Below, piece after piece: positions 8,000-15,282 of a stretch of DNA of 27,017 nt. Where the stretch lies: positions 1 through 27,017 of the forward strand of contig JAQXLO010000247.1 in assembly GCA_029012165.1 (NCBI GenBank), read 5' to 3'. The notes beneath the pieces are model-generated. The model ran no database searches, was not told where the DNA came from, and saw nothing but the letters and a program-made list of their open reading frames with translations. The stretch comes from Oscillospiraceae bacterium (GTDB lineage: Bacteria > Bacillota > Clostridia > Oscillospirales > Acutalibacteraceae). Every line of letters starts with the position of its first letter. The stretch's first letter is position 1. The translations under genes were made by a program, and so were the position numbers.

Positions 8000-10966
8000 A
8001 TGTTTCAAAGATGCTACGGCTGTATGCGTTCCCTTCCATACCCGGACGCACCCTGCCCCCACTGCGGCTACGACAAACGCCTCGTCCCCTTTAACCGCAA
8101 CCACTTGGAGCCGGGTACGATGCTCTGCGGCCGCTATGTGATCGGACGTCCCATGGGACTGGGCAGCTTCGGCAACACCTATATCGGCTGGGACACGGCC
8201 GGGGATATGGCAGTGATCGTCAAGGAGTTCCTGCCCACGGAGTTTGCCGTACACCGTCCGGGCGACACGGCGGTACAGTTCCTCTCCGAGGCGGGAAAAG
8301 TGCAGTTTCAAAAGGGTCTTTTGACCTTTAAAAACAACGTCCGTGTTTTGCAGGGACTGGAAGATTTGCAAAGCGTCAACCCCATCATCGAGCTGGTGGA
8401 AGAAAACGGCACCGCCTACACGGTGTCCGAATACCTGCATGGACAGACGCTGAAGGTGTTTCTGACCGAATACCGTGCGCTGACCTTTGCCGACGCCATG
8501 GCGATCATGACGCCCGTCCTGCAAACGCTGGATGCCGTGCATCAAAAGGGCGTTCTGCACCAGGACGTCTGCCCGGAAAACATCTTCCTGTGCAACGACG
8601 GACAGATCAAACTTCTCGACTTCGGGCTGTCCCAGTTCGATCTTTTGCAAAACACCGAGGGGCTGTCCATCATCCTCAAACCCGGATTCGCCCCCATGGA
8701 AAACTATGTGCACCATCTGGTTGCCGGTCCCTGGACGGATGTCTACGGCGCTGCGGCAACGCTGTACAAAATGCTCACGGGCGTGGTGCCGCCGGACGCC
8801 ATGCAGCGCCAGCGGGAGGACACGCTCCTGCGCCCGTCCGAGCTGGACAGCGATATCCCGCCCCGCTGTGAAAGTGTCCTGCTGCGTGCCCTCTCCCTCG
8901 CCCCGGAAAACCGCTACGCCACAGCCGGTGCGTTTTTGCAGGCGCTGGAGCAGGACGAGCAGGAACGTACCCCCGTCCGCATCTCCAAAAAGCAGTTCGG
9001 CATTGCCGCCGCCTGCGTGGCGATGGCGGTGGTATTCTGCGTTTGCATCGCCGCCGTGCGCCGCCACAAGCCGAATGTCCCCGCCCAAACCGACACTTCC
9101 GTTACCGAAGATGTCCTGCAAATCCCGGACGAAATCCTTGAAACCTACTTTGACGGCTTTTCCCCGGATGCCATGCAGCAGGTGTGCACCGCAGAGGGAG
9201 AGCCGGTAAACGTCCCCCTCTCCCTCTATGTGCAAAACGGCAAAAAGGGGCTTGTTGACCAAAGCGGCAGCTGCGTGCTGAAGGCGGAACACAGCTCCAT
9301 CGTCTGGGACGAGACACAGCAGCTGTTCCTGCTGGACGGCAGCACCTACTGGTCCCCCACTGCGGGCGTGACCACGCCTGTCGCCGCAGCCGAAAAAAAT
9401 ACCGCCGCACCGAACCTTGCGGGCAGTACCTATCAGTATTCCGGCGATGATTTTCTGCTCTATCGTGTTCTCGCTGACGGCACACGCATCCCACAGCCGG
9501 GCGTCGAAGGCTCTTTCCTCGTGCAGAACGGTTCCCGCTGCGGCATCGCCACAAGGGGCACACTGCTGGTGGACACCGTCTACGAAAAAGCAACGCCCCT
9601 GTCCTGCGGTGTCAGTGCGCTTCTTAAGGACGGAAAATGGACGTATTTCAACGCCTACGGGGTGAATATTCTGAATGCGGAATTTTCCGCCGACATCTTC
9701 CCGAACGGCGTGCCCTATTCTTTCAGCGAGGGCTATGTCCCCTACTACGATGCACAGTCACAGCTTTGGGGCTACGCCGACACCGCCGGCAACGTGGTCG
9801 TGGCGCCGAAATACCTGTCTGCCCTGCCGCCCGTGCAGAGCAAGGCATGGGTGCAGACGGACAAGGGATACGGGCAGATCTGCTTCATCGAAGGGGAGAC
9901 CATTGCCGCCGCCTGCGGGGAAAATGCGCAGTACACCTACAGCCCCCAAAACGGTCTTTTGGAGATCAGCGGCTACGGCGCCCTTTGGGATTTCACAGAT
10001 AACAATCTGCCGTGGCTGCTGTACCGCCGGGAGATCCGCACGGTGCATATCTCCGGCAATATTTCCTACATCGGCGCCAACGCCTTTGCGGACTGCACGG
10101 CGCTGACCAGCGTTACCCTGCCGACGGACGTCACCGCCATCGGTCCCTTTGCTTTCCGAGGATGCAGACAGCTTCGGATGCTCACCCTGCCGCAAAGCCT
10201 GCAATATATCGGTGACGAGGCTTTTGCCGAGTGCAGCAGCCTTGCGGACATCTCCGTCCACGGCGCCTTGCAGTCCATGGGCGTCTGCGCCTTCCGGGAC
10301 TGTGCGGCACTGCAAAACCTGAACATCGCCGGTGAGGGACTGCGTGTTGCGGACTACGCCTGCTGCGGCTGTGCCGCACTGACTTCCCTGACCCTTTCCG
10401 GGAACGATATCGCCATCGGCGCCAACGCCTTTGACGGCTGCGCCGCCCTGCGGGACGTCACCCTGCCGACCCGCATGAACGAGATCGGCGCCTACGCTTT
10501 CCGGGACTGTGCCGCTCTGGAGCGCATCCATGTTCCGCTGGGGCTGAGTGTGCTGTCTGCCGGCGTGTTCCAAAACTGCACCGCCCTTTCCGAAGTTACC
10601 CTGCCGGACGGTCTCGTCACCGTGGAGCAGAGCGCATTTGAGGGCTGCGGCAGCATCGGCAGTCTGTCCCTGCCGGAAACGCTGAAAACCGTGTCTGCCC
10701 GTGCGTTTTACGGCTGCCGGGGCTTGCAGAACGCCCTTGTGCCCAACTCCGTCTCCCGCATCGACGACTACGCCTTCGCCGGCTGTACGGGCATCACCAC
10801 CTTTGACCTGAACGACACGGTACGCACCCTCGGCAGTCACGTTTTCGAGGGCTGGACCGCAAGCCAAACTATCCGTGTGCGCAATGCTCTGCTGAAAAAG
10901 CTCGGTGCCACCCCTGTGGGCTGGGCGTCCGACTGGGACGCAGACTGCTACGCAAGCATTGTCTGA
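8000..10966 (+). CDS. Transmembrane Ser/Thr kinase with zinc ribbon, WG repeats and LRR_5 repeats
   Basis: A 988-residue fusion. Residues 5-22 form a CxxC...CxxC zinc ribbon (Cys5, 8, 19, 22). A PknB-type kinase domain follows (about 45-310): glycine loop GLGSFG at 53-58, Lys75 in AVIVKEF, catalytic HQDVCPEN at 187-194 (Asp189, Asn194), DFG at 207-209 and APMEN in the activation segment. All catalytic residues are present, but Arg of HRD is Gln, so it is a non-RD kinase. A membrane helix lies at about 333-355. The outside part has WG-like repeats (NGKKGLVDQSG near 413, DGKWTYFNAYG near 544, LWGYADTAGNVV near 590) and about ten LRR_5 repeats (about 680-960, 'IGanAFadC.aL..vtLP'). The start follows ACGGAGG. 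It lies between pbp and alaA. The usual PASTA domains are absent. It probably phosphorylates wall-synthesis partners in response to an outside signal; that is inference. Confidence 0.9.
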   Translation: MFQRCYGCMRSLPYPDAPCPHCGYDKRLVPFNRNHLEPGTMLCGRYVIGRPMGLGSFGNTYIGWDTAGDMAVIVKEFLPTEFAVHRPGDTAVQFLSEAGKVQFQKGLLTFKNNVRVLQGLEDLQSVNPIIELVEENGTAYTVSEYLHGQTLKVFLTEYRALTFADAMAIMTPVLQTLDAVHQKGVLHQDVCPENIFLCNDGQIKLLDFGLSQFDLLQNTEGLSIILKPGFAPMENYVHHLVAGPWTDVYGAAATLYKMLTGVVPPDAMQRQREDTLLRPSELDSDIPPRCESVLLRALSLAPENRYATAGAFLQALEQDEQERTPVRISKKQFGIAAACVAMAVVFCVCIAAVRRHKPNVPAQTDTSVTEDVLQIPDEILETYFDGFSPDAMQQVCTAEGEPVNVPLSLYVQNGKKGLVDQSGSCVLKAEHSSIVWDETQQLFLLDGSTYWSPTAGVTTPVAAAEKNTAAPNLAGSTYQYSGDDFLLYRVLADGTRIPQPGVEGSFLVQNGSRCGIATRGTLLVDTVYEKATPLSCGVSALLKDGKWTYFNAYGVNILNAEFSADIFPNGVPYSFSEGYVPYYDAQSQLWGYADTAGNVVVAPKYLSALPPVQSKAWVQTDKGYGQICFIEGETIAAACGENAQYTYSPQNGLLEISGYGALWDFTDNNLPWLLYRREIRTVHISGNISYIGANAFADCTALTSVTLPTDVTAIGPFAFRGCRQLRMLTLPQSLQYIGDEAFAECSSLADISVHGALQSMGVCAFRDCAALQNLNIAGEGLRVADYACCGCAALTSLTLSGNDIAIGANAFDGCAALRDVTLPTRMNEIGAYAFRDCAALERIHVPLGLSVLSAGVFQNCTALSEVTLPDGLVTVEQSAFEGCGSIGSLSLPETLKTVSARAFYGCRGLQNALVPNSVSRIDDYAFAGCTGITTFDLNDTVRTLGSHVFEGWTASQTIRVRNALLKKLGATPVGWASDWDADCYASIV

Positions 10967-10980
10967 AAAGAGGAACCTTT

Positions 10981-12198
10981 ATGCAGAAATTTGAAAAATC
11001 CAGAAAGCTCGACCATGTTTCCTACGACGTCCGAGGCCCCGTGGTCGAGGAAGCCGCCCGCATGGCGGAGCGCAATATTCAGGTGCTCAAACTCAACATC
11101 GGCAATCCTGCCCCCTTCGGCTTCAGTGCGCCGCAGGAGATCATTGACGATATGCAGCGTATGCTGAAGGACGGCGAGGGCTATTCCGACTCCAAGGGCG
11201 TTTTCTCCGCCCGTAAAGCCATCATGCAGTACTGCCAGCTGAAAAAGATCCCCAACGTGGGCATTGACGACATCTACACCGGCAACGGTGTTTCCGAGAT
11301 GATCTCCATGTCCATGCAGGGACTGCTGGACGCCGGGGACGAGATCCTCATCCCCTCCCCCGACTACCCGCTTTGGACGGCCTGTGCCACACTGGCAGGC
11401 GGCACGGTACTGCACTACCGCTGTGCGGAGGAGAACCACTGGTTCCCCGATCTGGACGACATCGAGAGCAAGATCACCGAGCGCACCAAGGGCATCGTCG
11501 TCATCAACCCCAACAACCCCACAGGCGTGCTGTACCCGAAGGAGGTGCTGCAGGGCATCGTGGACATCGCCCGCCGGCACCGCCTGATTATTTTTGCCGA
11601 TGAGATCTATGACCGCCTTGTCTTTGACGGCAAGGAGCATATCGCCATTGCGTCCCTTTGCCCCGACCTGTTCTGTGTCAACTTCAACGGTCTTTCCAAG
11701 TCCCACCGCATCGCCGGGTTCCGCTCGGGCTGGATGTGTCTGAGCGGCGACAAGGAGTATGCCAAGGGCTACATCGAGGGTCTGAATATGCTCTCCGCCA
11801 TGCGCCTGTGTGCCAATGTGCCGGCGCAGCTCATTATCCAGACTGCCCTCGGCGGCATCCAAAGCGCCGACGAGCTGCTGCTGCCCGGCGGCAGACTGTA
11901 CGAACAGCGTGAATTTATCGTGGATGCGCTCAACAAAATCCCCGGCATCTCCGCCGTCCGTCCCGATGCGGCGTTCTACATCTTCCCGAAGATCGACACC
12001 GAACGCTACGGCATCCATGACGACGAACAGCTGACGCTGGACTTTTTGCACGAACAGCGGGTGCTTTTGGTGCCCGGCAAGGGCTTCCATCTGGAAACCC
12101 CCGACCATTTCCGCATCGTTTATCTCCCGGACAAGGCGACCCTCGCCACCGCCATGGAGAAGCTGGAAGCCTTCCTGAAGCATTACCGACAGAGGTGA
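10981..12198 (+). CDS. alaA: Alanine aminotransferase (AlaA family)
   Basis: A 405-residue PLP-dependent class I aminotransferase. It matches the AlaA/YfbQ family through its whole length: EKSRKLDHVSYDVRGPVVEE at the start, VLKLNIGNPAPFGF, NPNNPTGVLYPKEVL, FADEIYD and NGLSKSHRIAGFRSGW, with the PLP-binding lysine at 240. RLCANVPAQLIIQTALGG is also characteristic. The enzyme makes L-alanine from pyruvate and glutamate. The start is 14 bases after the kinase stop, behind a GAGGAA site. Alanine is the precursor of the D-Ala used in stem peptides, which may explain its place in a wall-synthesis operon. Confidence 0.95.
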   Translation: MQKFEKSRKLDHVSYDVRGPVVEEAARMAERNIQVLKLNIGNPAPFGFSAPQEIIDDMQRMLKDGEGYSDSKGVFSARKAIMQYCQLKKIPNVGIDDIYTGNGVSEMISMSMQGLLDAGDEILIPSPDYPLWTACATLAGGTVLHYRCAEENHWFPDLDDIESKITERTKGIVVINPNNPTGVLYPKEVLQGIVDIARRHRLIIFADEIYDRLVFDGKEHIAIASLCPDLFCVNFNGLSKSHRIAGFRSGWMCLSGDKEYAKGYIEGLNMLSAMRLCANVPAQLIIQTALGGIQSADELLLPGGRLYEQREFIVDALNKIPGISAVRPDAAFYIFPKIDTERYGIHDDEQLTLDFLHEQRVLLVPGKGFHLETPDHFRIVYLPDKATLATAMEKLEAFLKHYRQR

Positions 12199-12204
12199 CG
12201 ACCC

Positions 12205-12597
12205 GTGACAGACACCGAACTCTTTCAAAAAGCATTGCAGGCCGCCGACTGCGCCTATGCGCCCTACTCGGGCTTTCGAGTGGGTGCGGCACTGCTGGCG
12301 CAAGACGGCGCCCTCTACACCGGCGCCAACATTGAAAACGCCTCCTACGGCGCCACCGTCTGCGCCGAACGCACGGCACTGTTCCAAGCGGTTTTGGACG
12401 GCAAGCGACAGTTTACCGCCCTGGCCGTTGCCGCAAAAAACACAGATGGAGAGACGGTGTCCGCCCCGCCCTGCGGCATCTGCCGGCAGGCGCTTGCGGA
12501 GTTTTCGGACGGCTCTTTGCGGGTGCTGTTCGGCACGGAAAACGACCTGAACGCCGTCCCCCTTGCCTCTCTCCTGCCCCACAGCTTCTGTCTGTAA
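12205..12597 (+). CDS. cdd: Cytidine deaminase
   Basis: A 130-residue protein with the homotetrameric cytidine deaminase signature: YAPYSGFRVGAALL, then CAER (Cys53 ligand, Glu55 proton shuttle) and PCGICRQ (Cys90 and Cys93 ligands), completing a three-cysteine zinc site. It converts cytidine and deoxycytidine to uridine forms in pyrimidine salvage. The GTG start follows an AGAGGTGA site six bases after alaA, so it is the last gene of the operon. A strong terminator follows. Confidence 0.95.
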   Translation: MTDTELFQKALQAADCAYAPYSGFRVGAALLAQDGALYTGANIENASYGATVCAERTALFQAVLDGKRQFTALAVAAKNTDGETVSAPPCGICRQALAEFSDGSLRVLFGTENDLNAVPLASLLPHSFCL

Positions 12598-12615
12598 AGC
12601 CACAATTTATCCAAT

Positions 12616-12650
12616 AAAAGAACCTGCTCATGTCGAGCAGGTTCTTTTTT
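12616..12650. terminator. Bidirectional intrinsic terminator between cdd and the SpoIID-like gene
   Basis: A 14-bp stem pairs AAAAGAACCTGCTC (12616-12629) with GAGCAGGTTCTTTT (12635-12648), loop ATGTC, with T runs on both strands. It serves both convergent operons. Confidence 0.92.
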
Positions 12651-12654
12651 GTAT

Positions 12655-13713
12655 TCAGTTGTCCTGCAAGGGGGTCGTTGTTTCCGGCTCGTTCATGGGC
12701 ACATCCTGCCCGGGGACAAGGTCGTAGCGCAGACTGAAGCAGTGGCTGCGCAGTCCCGGCACGCCGGACACACGGAACAGCAATGTGCGGAACGCATTGC
12801 CCGACATGGTTTGGTCGCCGATGCGCAGCTTCGTCACATAGCCGATATTCTCGCTGTAGCACCCGTCATGCTCCACGATCGCCAGCCATGTGGACGGGTC
12901 GCCGGAAAGGTGGATCTTTTTGTCATCCGATTTGCCGGCATTGTATGTATTGGCGATGGCGACGATGTCCTGCGCATCCATGGTCACGGTGCGCACACTG
13001 ACCGTTTCGGGGCTGTACAGACCGCCGGAAAGTCCCGTGTAATCACTGCCTCCCCAAGTCTTGCCGGAGGACGCTGTCCAGGACGGGAAACTTGCCGAAA
13101 ACAGTCCCGTTGCCGCACTGCCGTTTTCATACGCCACATACTGCCCGATGACCGCATCTACGCAGTCGTAGATCAGGGAATTGGGCGTTTTGGAGGTGTA
13201 GGCGATACTGCCGGCGGAAACGGAATAGCCGTGGTTTTTCAAGAATGTATATACCGCCACGATCTGCGCCTTGACCGCCTCGGTATATCTTGACGAGGCG
13301 TAGCTGCCGATCTCGGCATAGGTGGTGTGGGCAAGGTAGTCTCTGGTGTTGTAGGACACGCCGCCCCGTGTCATCACGGCGGGGATATCCTCCTCATACG
13401 CCATGTGAGTCTGGGGGTAGTAGTGCAGGAGAATCTGCACATAGTTCCAGTGAAAGCGTCCGCCCGTGTCCGCATACGCTGCGGCGCCCAGCTGGCTCAT
13501 GCCCACGCCGTGCCCGTAGCCGTAGGTGGTGAAGGTGTAGGTACAGACCAGCTCATCCCGTGCGTACTGCTTCCTCACGGCGGATGTCTCGGTTGCCGTT
13601 TCGGGTTCGGGTTGTGTTTCGCTCTCGCTCTGTGCCGCCGAGACGGACAATCCCATGAGCAAAAGCGCCAACAGCAAACACAAAAGGCGCAAGCCCGTTT
13701 TTTTCATGCGCAT
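12655..13713 (-). CDS. Secreted SpoIID/LytB-domain protein with permuted domain order
   Basis: A 352-residue protein with a signal peptide (1-27) and an acidic Thr/Glu-rich linker (28-45). The SpoIID/LytB hallmark GHGVGMSQLGA is at 67-77, followed by ILLHYYPQT at 94-102; in SpoIID these are the last ~40 residues. Next comes the segment that normally opens the domain: DYLAHTTYAEIG (125-136, with Glu134 at the catalytic position) and EAVKAQIVAVYTF (145-157). The usual C-terminal part VTKLRIGDQTMSGNAFR (293-309) then follows and the protein ends. SpoIID is a lytic transglycosylase acting on denuded glycan during engulfment; LytB-type relatives act on wall amidases. Start M1 is set by GAGGATTTT; M3 is possible. 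It lies 15 bases downstream of the CapA-like gene in one operon. Confidence 0.85.
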   Translation of the reverse strand: MRMKKTGLRLLCLLLALLLMGLSVSAAQSESETQPEPETATETSAVRKQYARDELVCTYTFTTYGYGHGVGMSQLGAAAYADTGGRFHWNYVQILLHYYPQTHMAYEEDIPAVMTRGGVSYNTRDYLAHTTYAEIGSYASSRYTEAVKAQIVAVYTFLKNHGYSVSAGSIAYTSKTPNSLIYDCVDAVIGQYVAYENGSAATGLFSASFPSWTASSGKTWGGSDYTGLSGGLYSPETVSVRTVTMDAQDIVAIANTYNAGKSDDKKIHLSGDPSTWLAIVEHDGCYSENIGYVTKLRIGDQTMSGNAFRTLLFRVSGVPGLRSHCFSLRYDLVPGQDVPMNEPETTTPLQDN

Positions 13714-13728
13714 AAAATCCTCTTTCTG

Positions 13729-14826
13729 TTACACCGGGGAGTGCATGAATTGCAGGATCTCCTGCTTCTTGCCCTCGTCGGTGACGATATACGGCTGATA
13801 GTTGTTGTCTGCGCCGGAATAAGTCTGGCAGGGAATGAGTACGTCCTCCCTGCCGGCGATGGTGCCGCTCTCCAGCGTGAACACCGCCTGATAGACGGCG
13901 GTATTTTTGGGCGGATGGATGTTGCCGCCGAAGCAGAAGTTGCCCAGAGAATAGACGATGGGCTTGCCCTTGTAGATCTCCATGGGCTGCAATACATGGG
14001 GATGGGAACCGACGATGATGTCCGCACCGGCGTCCACCAGTTCCCGGCAGGCACGGATCTTCCAGTCCTCGGGGTGGGTCTCGTTTTCGATGCCGCCGTG
14101 GAAGTAGATGATTTTCAGGTCACAGCCCTCGTTGTTCATCTCGTAGACCTTGGGGCGAATGTCCTTCATATAGTCGTAGCTGTACAGCGAACAGCACAGC
14201 ACGCCCACCTTTTGCCCCTTGAGGGTGGTGTAGGTCACCTGATTTCTGCGTCCGGGCAGAACGCCCACGCTTTCCAGTGCCGCTTCGGTGTCGTCACTGC
14301 CCTGCTGACCGAAATCATGGGAATGGTTGTTGACCACGCTTGCCAGCTCAATGCCGGAATCCCGAAAGATCTCGGCGTGTCTTGCGGGACCTTTAAACCA
14401 AAAGGCGATCTTCGTGGTGACCGTCTTTTCCTGCAGCTCACTGTCGGACAGGACGCCCTCGCAGTTGCCGATGGTGAAATCGTCCCCATGGAACAGGTCG
14501 ATAAAATGCTTCAAAAAATAGGTGGTGGGCTGGCAGGACGCCATATAATTGAAACTGCCCTGGGCAGAACGACCGTGGTTGCTGGCAAACATACAGTCCC
14601 CCACAAAGGAGATGGTCAGCGTATCGGTCTGTACCGGTGCGTCGGACGCACTCGTTTCCGGCTCGTCATAGACAATGGGCACCGTCACCGCCGGGGTTGT
14701 CGTGGGAACGCTGGCATGCTTTTCTGTGTACAGGGGTTTCAGCAAATAGGCCAGCACCAACAGATCCGCCAGCACAAACAGCGCCGCAGAGAGCATGATG
14801 ATCCTGTATCGTTTTTGTTTGTTCAT
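13729..14826 (-). CDS. CapA-family protein (calcineurin-like phosphoesterase fold)
   Basis: A 365-residue protein with one N-terminal membrane anchor (about 8-28) and an outside CapA domain. Family motifs in order: SFVGDCMFA, GNCEGVLSD, VVNNHSHDFGQQG, FHGGIENE, and the diagnostic GSHPHVLQPMEIYKGKPIVY (about 270) followed by SLGNFCFGG. CapA was first described in poly-gamma-glutamate capsule synthesis, but most members stand alone and their substrate is unknown; no capB/capC lies nearby. ATG 14826 was chosen over an in-frame ATG at 14889: it has a GGGAGAG site eight bases upstream, while 14889 lies within the promoter -10. It is co-transcribed with the SpoIID-like gene, suggesting a joint role at the cell envelope. 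Confidence 0.9.
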   Translation of the reverse strand: MNKQKRYRIIMLSAALFVLADLLVLAYLLKPLYTEKHASVPTTTPAVTVPIVYDEPETSASDAPVQTDTLTISFVGDCMFASNHGRSAQGSFNYMASCQPTTYFLKHFIDLFHGDDFTIGNCEGVLSDSELQEKTVTTKIAFWFKGPARHAEIFRDSGIELASVVNNHSHDFGQQGSDDTEAALESVGVLPGRRNQVTYTTLKGQKVGVLCCSLYSYDYMKDIRPKVYEMNNEGCDLKIIYFHGGIENETHPEDWKIRACRELVDAGADIIVGSHPHVLQPMEIYKGKPIVYSLGNFCFGGNIHPPKNTAVYQAVFTLESGTIAGREDVLIPCQTYSGADNNYQPYIVTDEGKKQEILQFMHSPV

Positions 14827-14884
14827 ACGCCCACTCTCCCATTCCGTCCGTATGCGCATGGCGCAGAATTTTCCTGTATAGGGT

Positions 14885-14913
14885 ATCATAACACATTATA
14901 CTACCTTTGTAAA
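14885..14913 (-). promoter_or_regulatory. Sigma-A promoter of the capA-spoIID-like operon
   Basis: On the minus strand: TTTACA (14908-14913), 17 bp, TATGAT (14885-14890) with TG one base before. The predicted start is near 14878, about 50 bases before ATG 14826. A second TATAAT nearby lacks a well-placed -35. Confidence 0.7.
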
Positions 14914-14969
14914 GCTTTTGTTGCAAAACGGAATCTTTTTCCTTTGATCGACTTTTTTCAGTGCGGGGA

Positions 14970-14998
14970 TTGACATTTCAGTTAGTATGTGCTAACAT
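14970..14998 (+). promoter_or_regulatory. feoAB promoter
   Basis: TTGACA (14970-14975), 17 bp, TAACAT (14993-14998) with TGC directly before it. The predicted start is near 15005. Operator copy 1 fills the spacer and overlaps the -10. Confidence 0.75.
14981..14996 (+). promoter_or_regulatory. feo operator copy 1 (probable DtxR/IdeR-type site)
   Basis: GTTAGTATGTGCTAAC: half-sites GTTAG and CTAAC form an inverted repeat around six bases. It lies between the -35 and -10 of the feo promoter, so binding would block RNA polymerase. The TTAG...CTAA half-sites resemble those of DtxR/IdeR-type iron repressors; which protein binds is inference. Confidence 0.7.
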
Positions 14999-15009
14999 TC
15001 TGTCATAAA

Positions 15010-15025
15010 GTTAGTTTGCGCTAAC
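15010..15025 (+). promoter_or_regulatory. feo operator copy 2
   Basis: GTTAGTTTGCGCTAAC, the same inverted repeat as copy 1 with three base differences, all in the six-base centre. It starts 29 bases after copy 1, close to three helical turns, so two dimers could bind on one face. It lies just after the predicted transcription start. Confidence 0.7.
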
Positions 15026-15048
15026 AATCAGAGCGTGAGGTGTTGTTT

Positions 15049-15282
15049 ATGAAGCTGAGTGCATTGCCTGTGGGCAAGTGCGCACGCATCACCGCCGTCG
15101 GCGGAGAGGGTGCACTGCGCCTGCGGCTTTTGGATATGGGACTGATCCCCGGAACCGTGGTTCGTGTGCAAAAGGTCGCACCGTTGGGTGACCCCATCCA
15201 GATTCGCCTGCGTGGGTATGAGCTGACCATCCGCAAGGAGGACGCCGCAAAAATTGATGTGGAAGAGGGTGCCGCAGAATGA
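15049..15282 (+). CDS. feoA: Ferrous iron transport protein FeoA
   Basis: A 77-residue SH3-like FeoA protein: LPVGKCARITAVGGEG, LRLRLLDMGLIPGTVV, APLGDPIQIRLRGYELTIRK. This small cytoplasmic partner is required for, or modulates, FeoB-driven ferrous iron uptake. ATG 15049 follows GTGAGGTG at good spacing. It overlaps feoB by four bases (15279-15282). Expression is probably repressed by iron through the two operators upstream. Confidence 0.95.
   Translation: MKLSALPVGKCARITAVGGEGALRLRLLDMGLIPGTVVRVQKVAPLGDPIQIRLRGYELTIRKEDAAKIDVEEGAAE

Noticed and set aside
6566..9292. A 908-codon open frame on the minus strand
   Set aside because: It lies opposite the pbp and kinase genes, which have complete motif sets. 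Its translation is His/Gly/Val-rich with no domain, as expected for the mirror of GC-rich codons. Similar frames at 1365-2732, 4221-5606, 10948-12603, 13327-14973, 17567-18931 and 23205-24638 were rejected for the same reason.
14827..14889. Longer start (ATG 14889) for the CapA-like gene
   Set aside because: It lies within the promoter -10 region; ATG 14826 has a good ribosome binding site and starts just before the membrane anchor.
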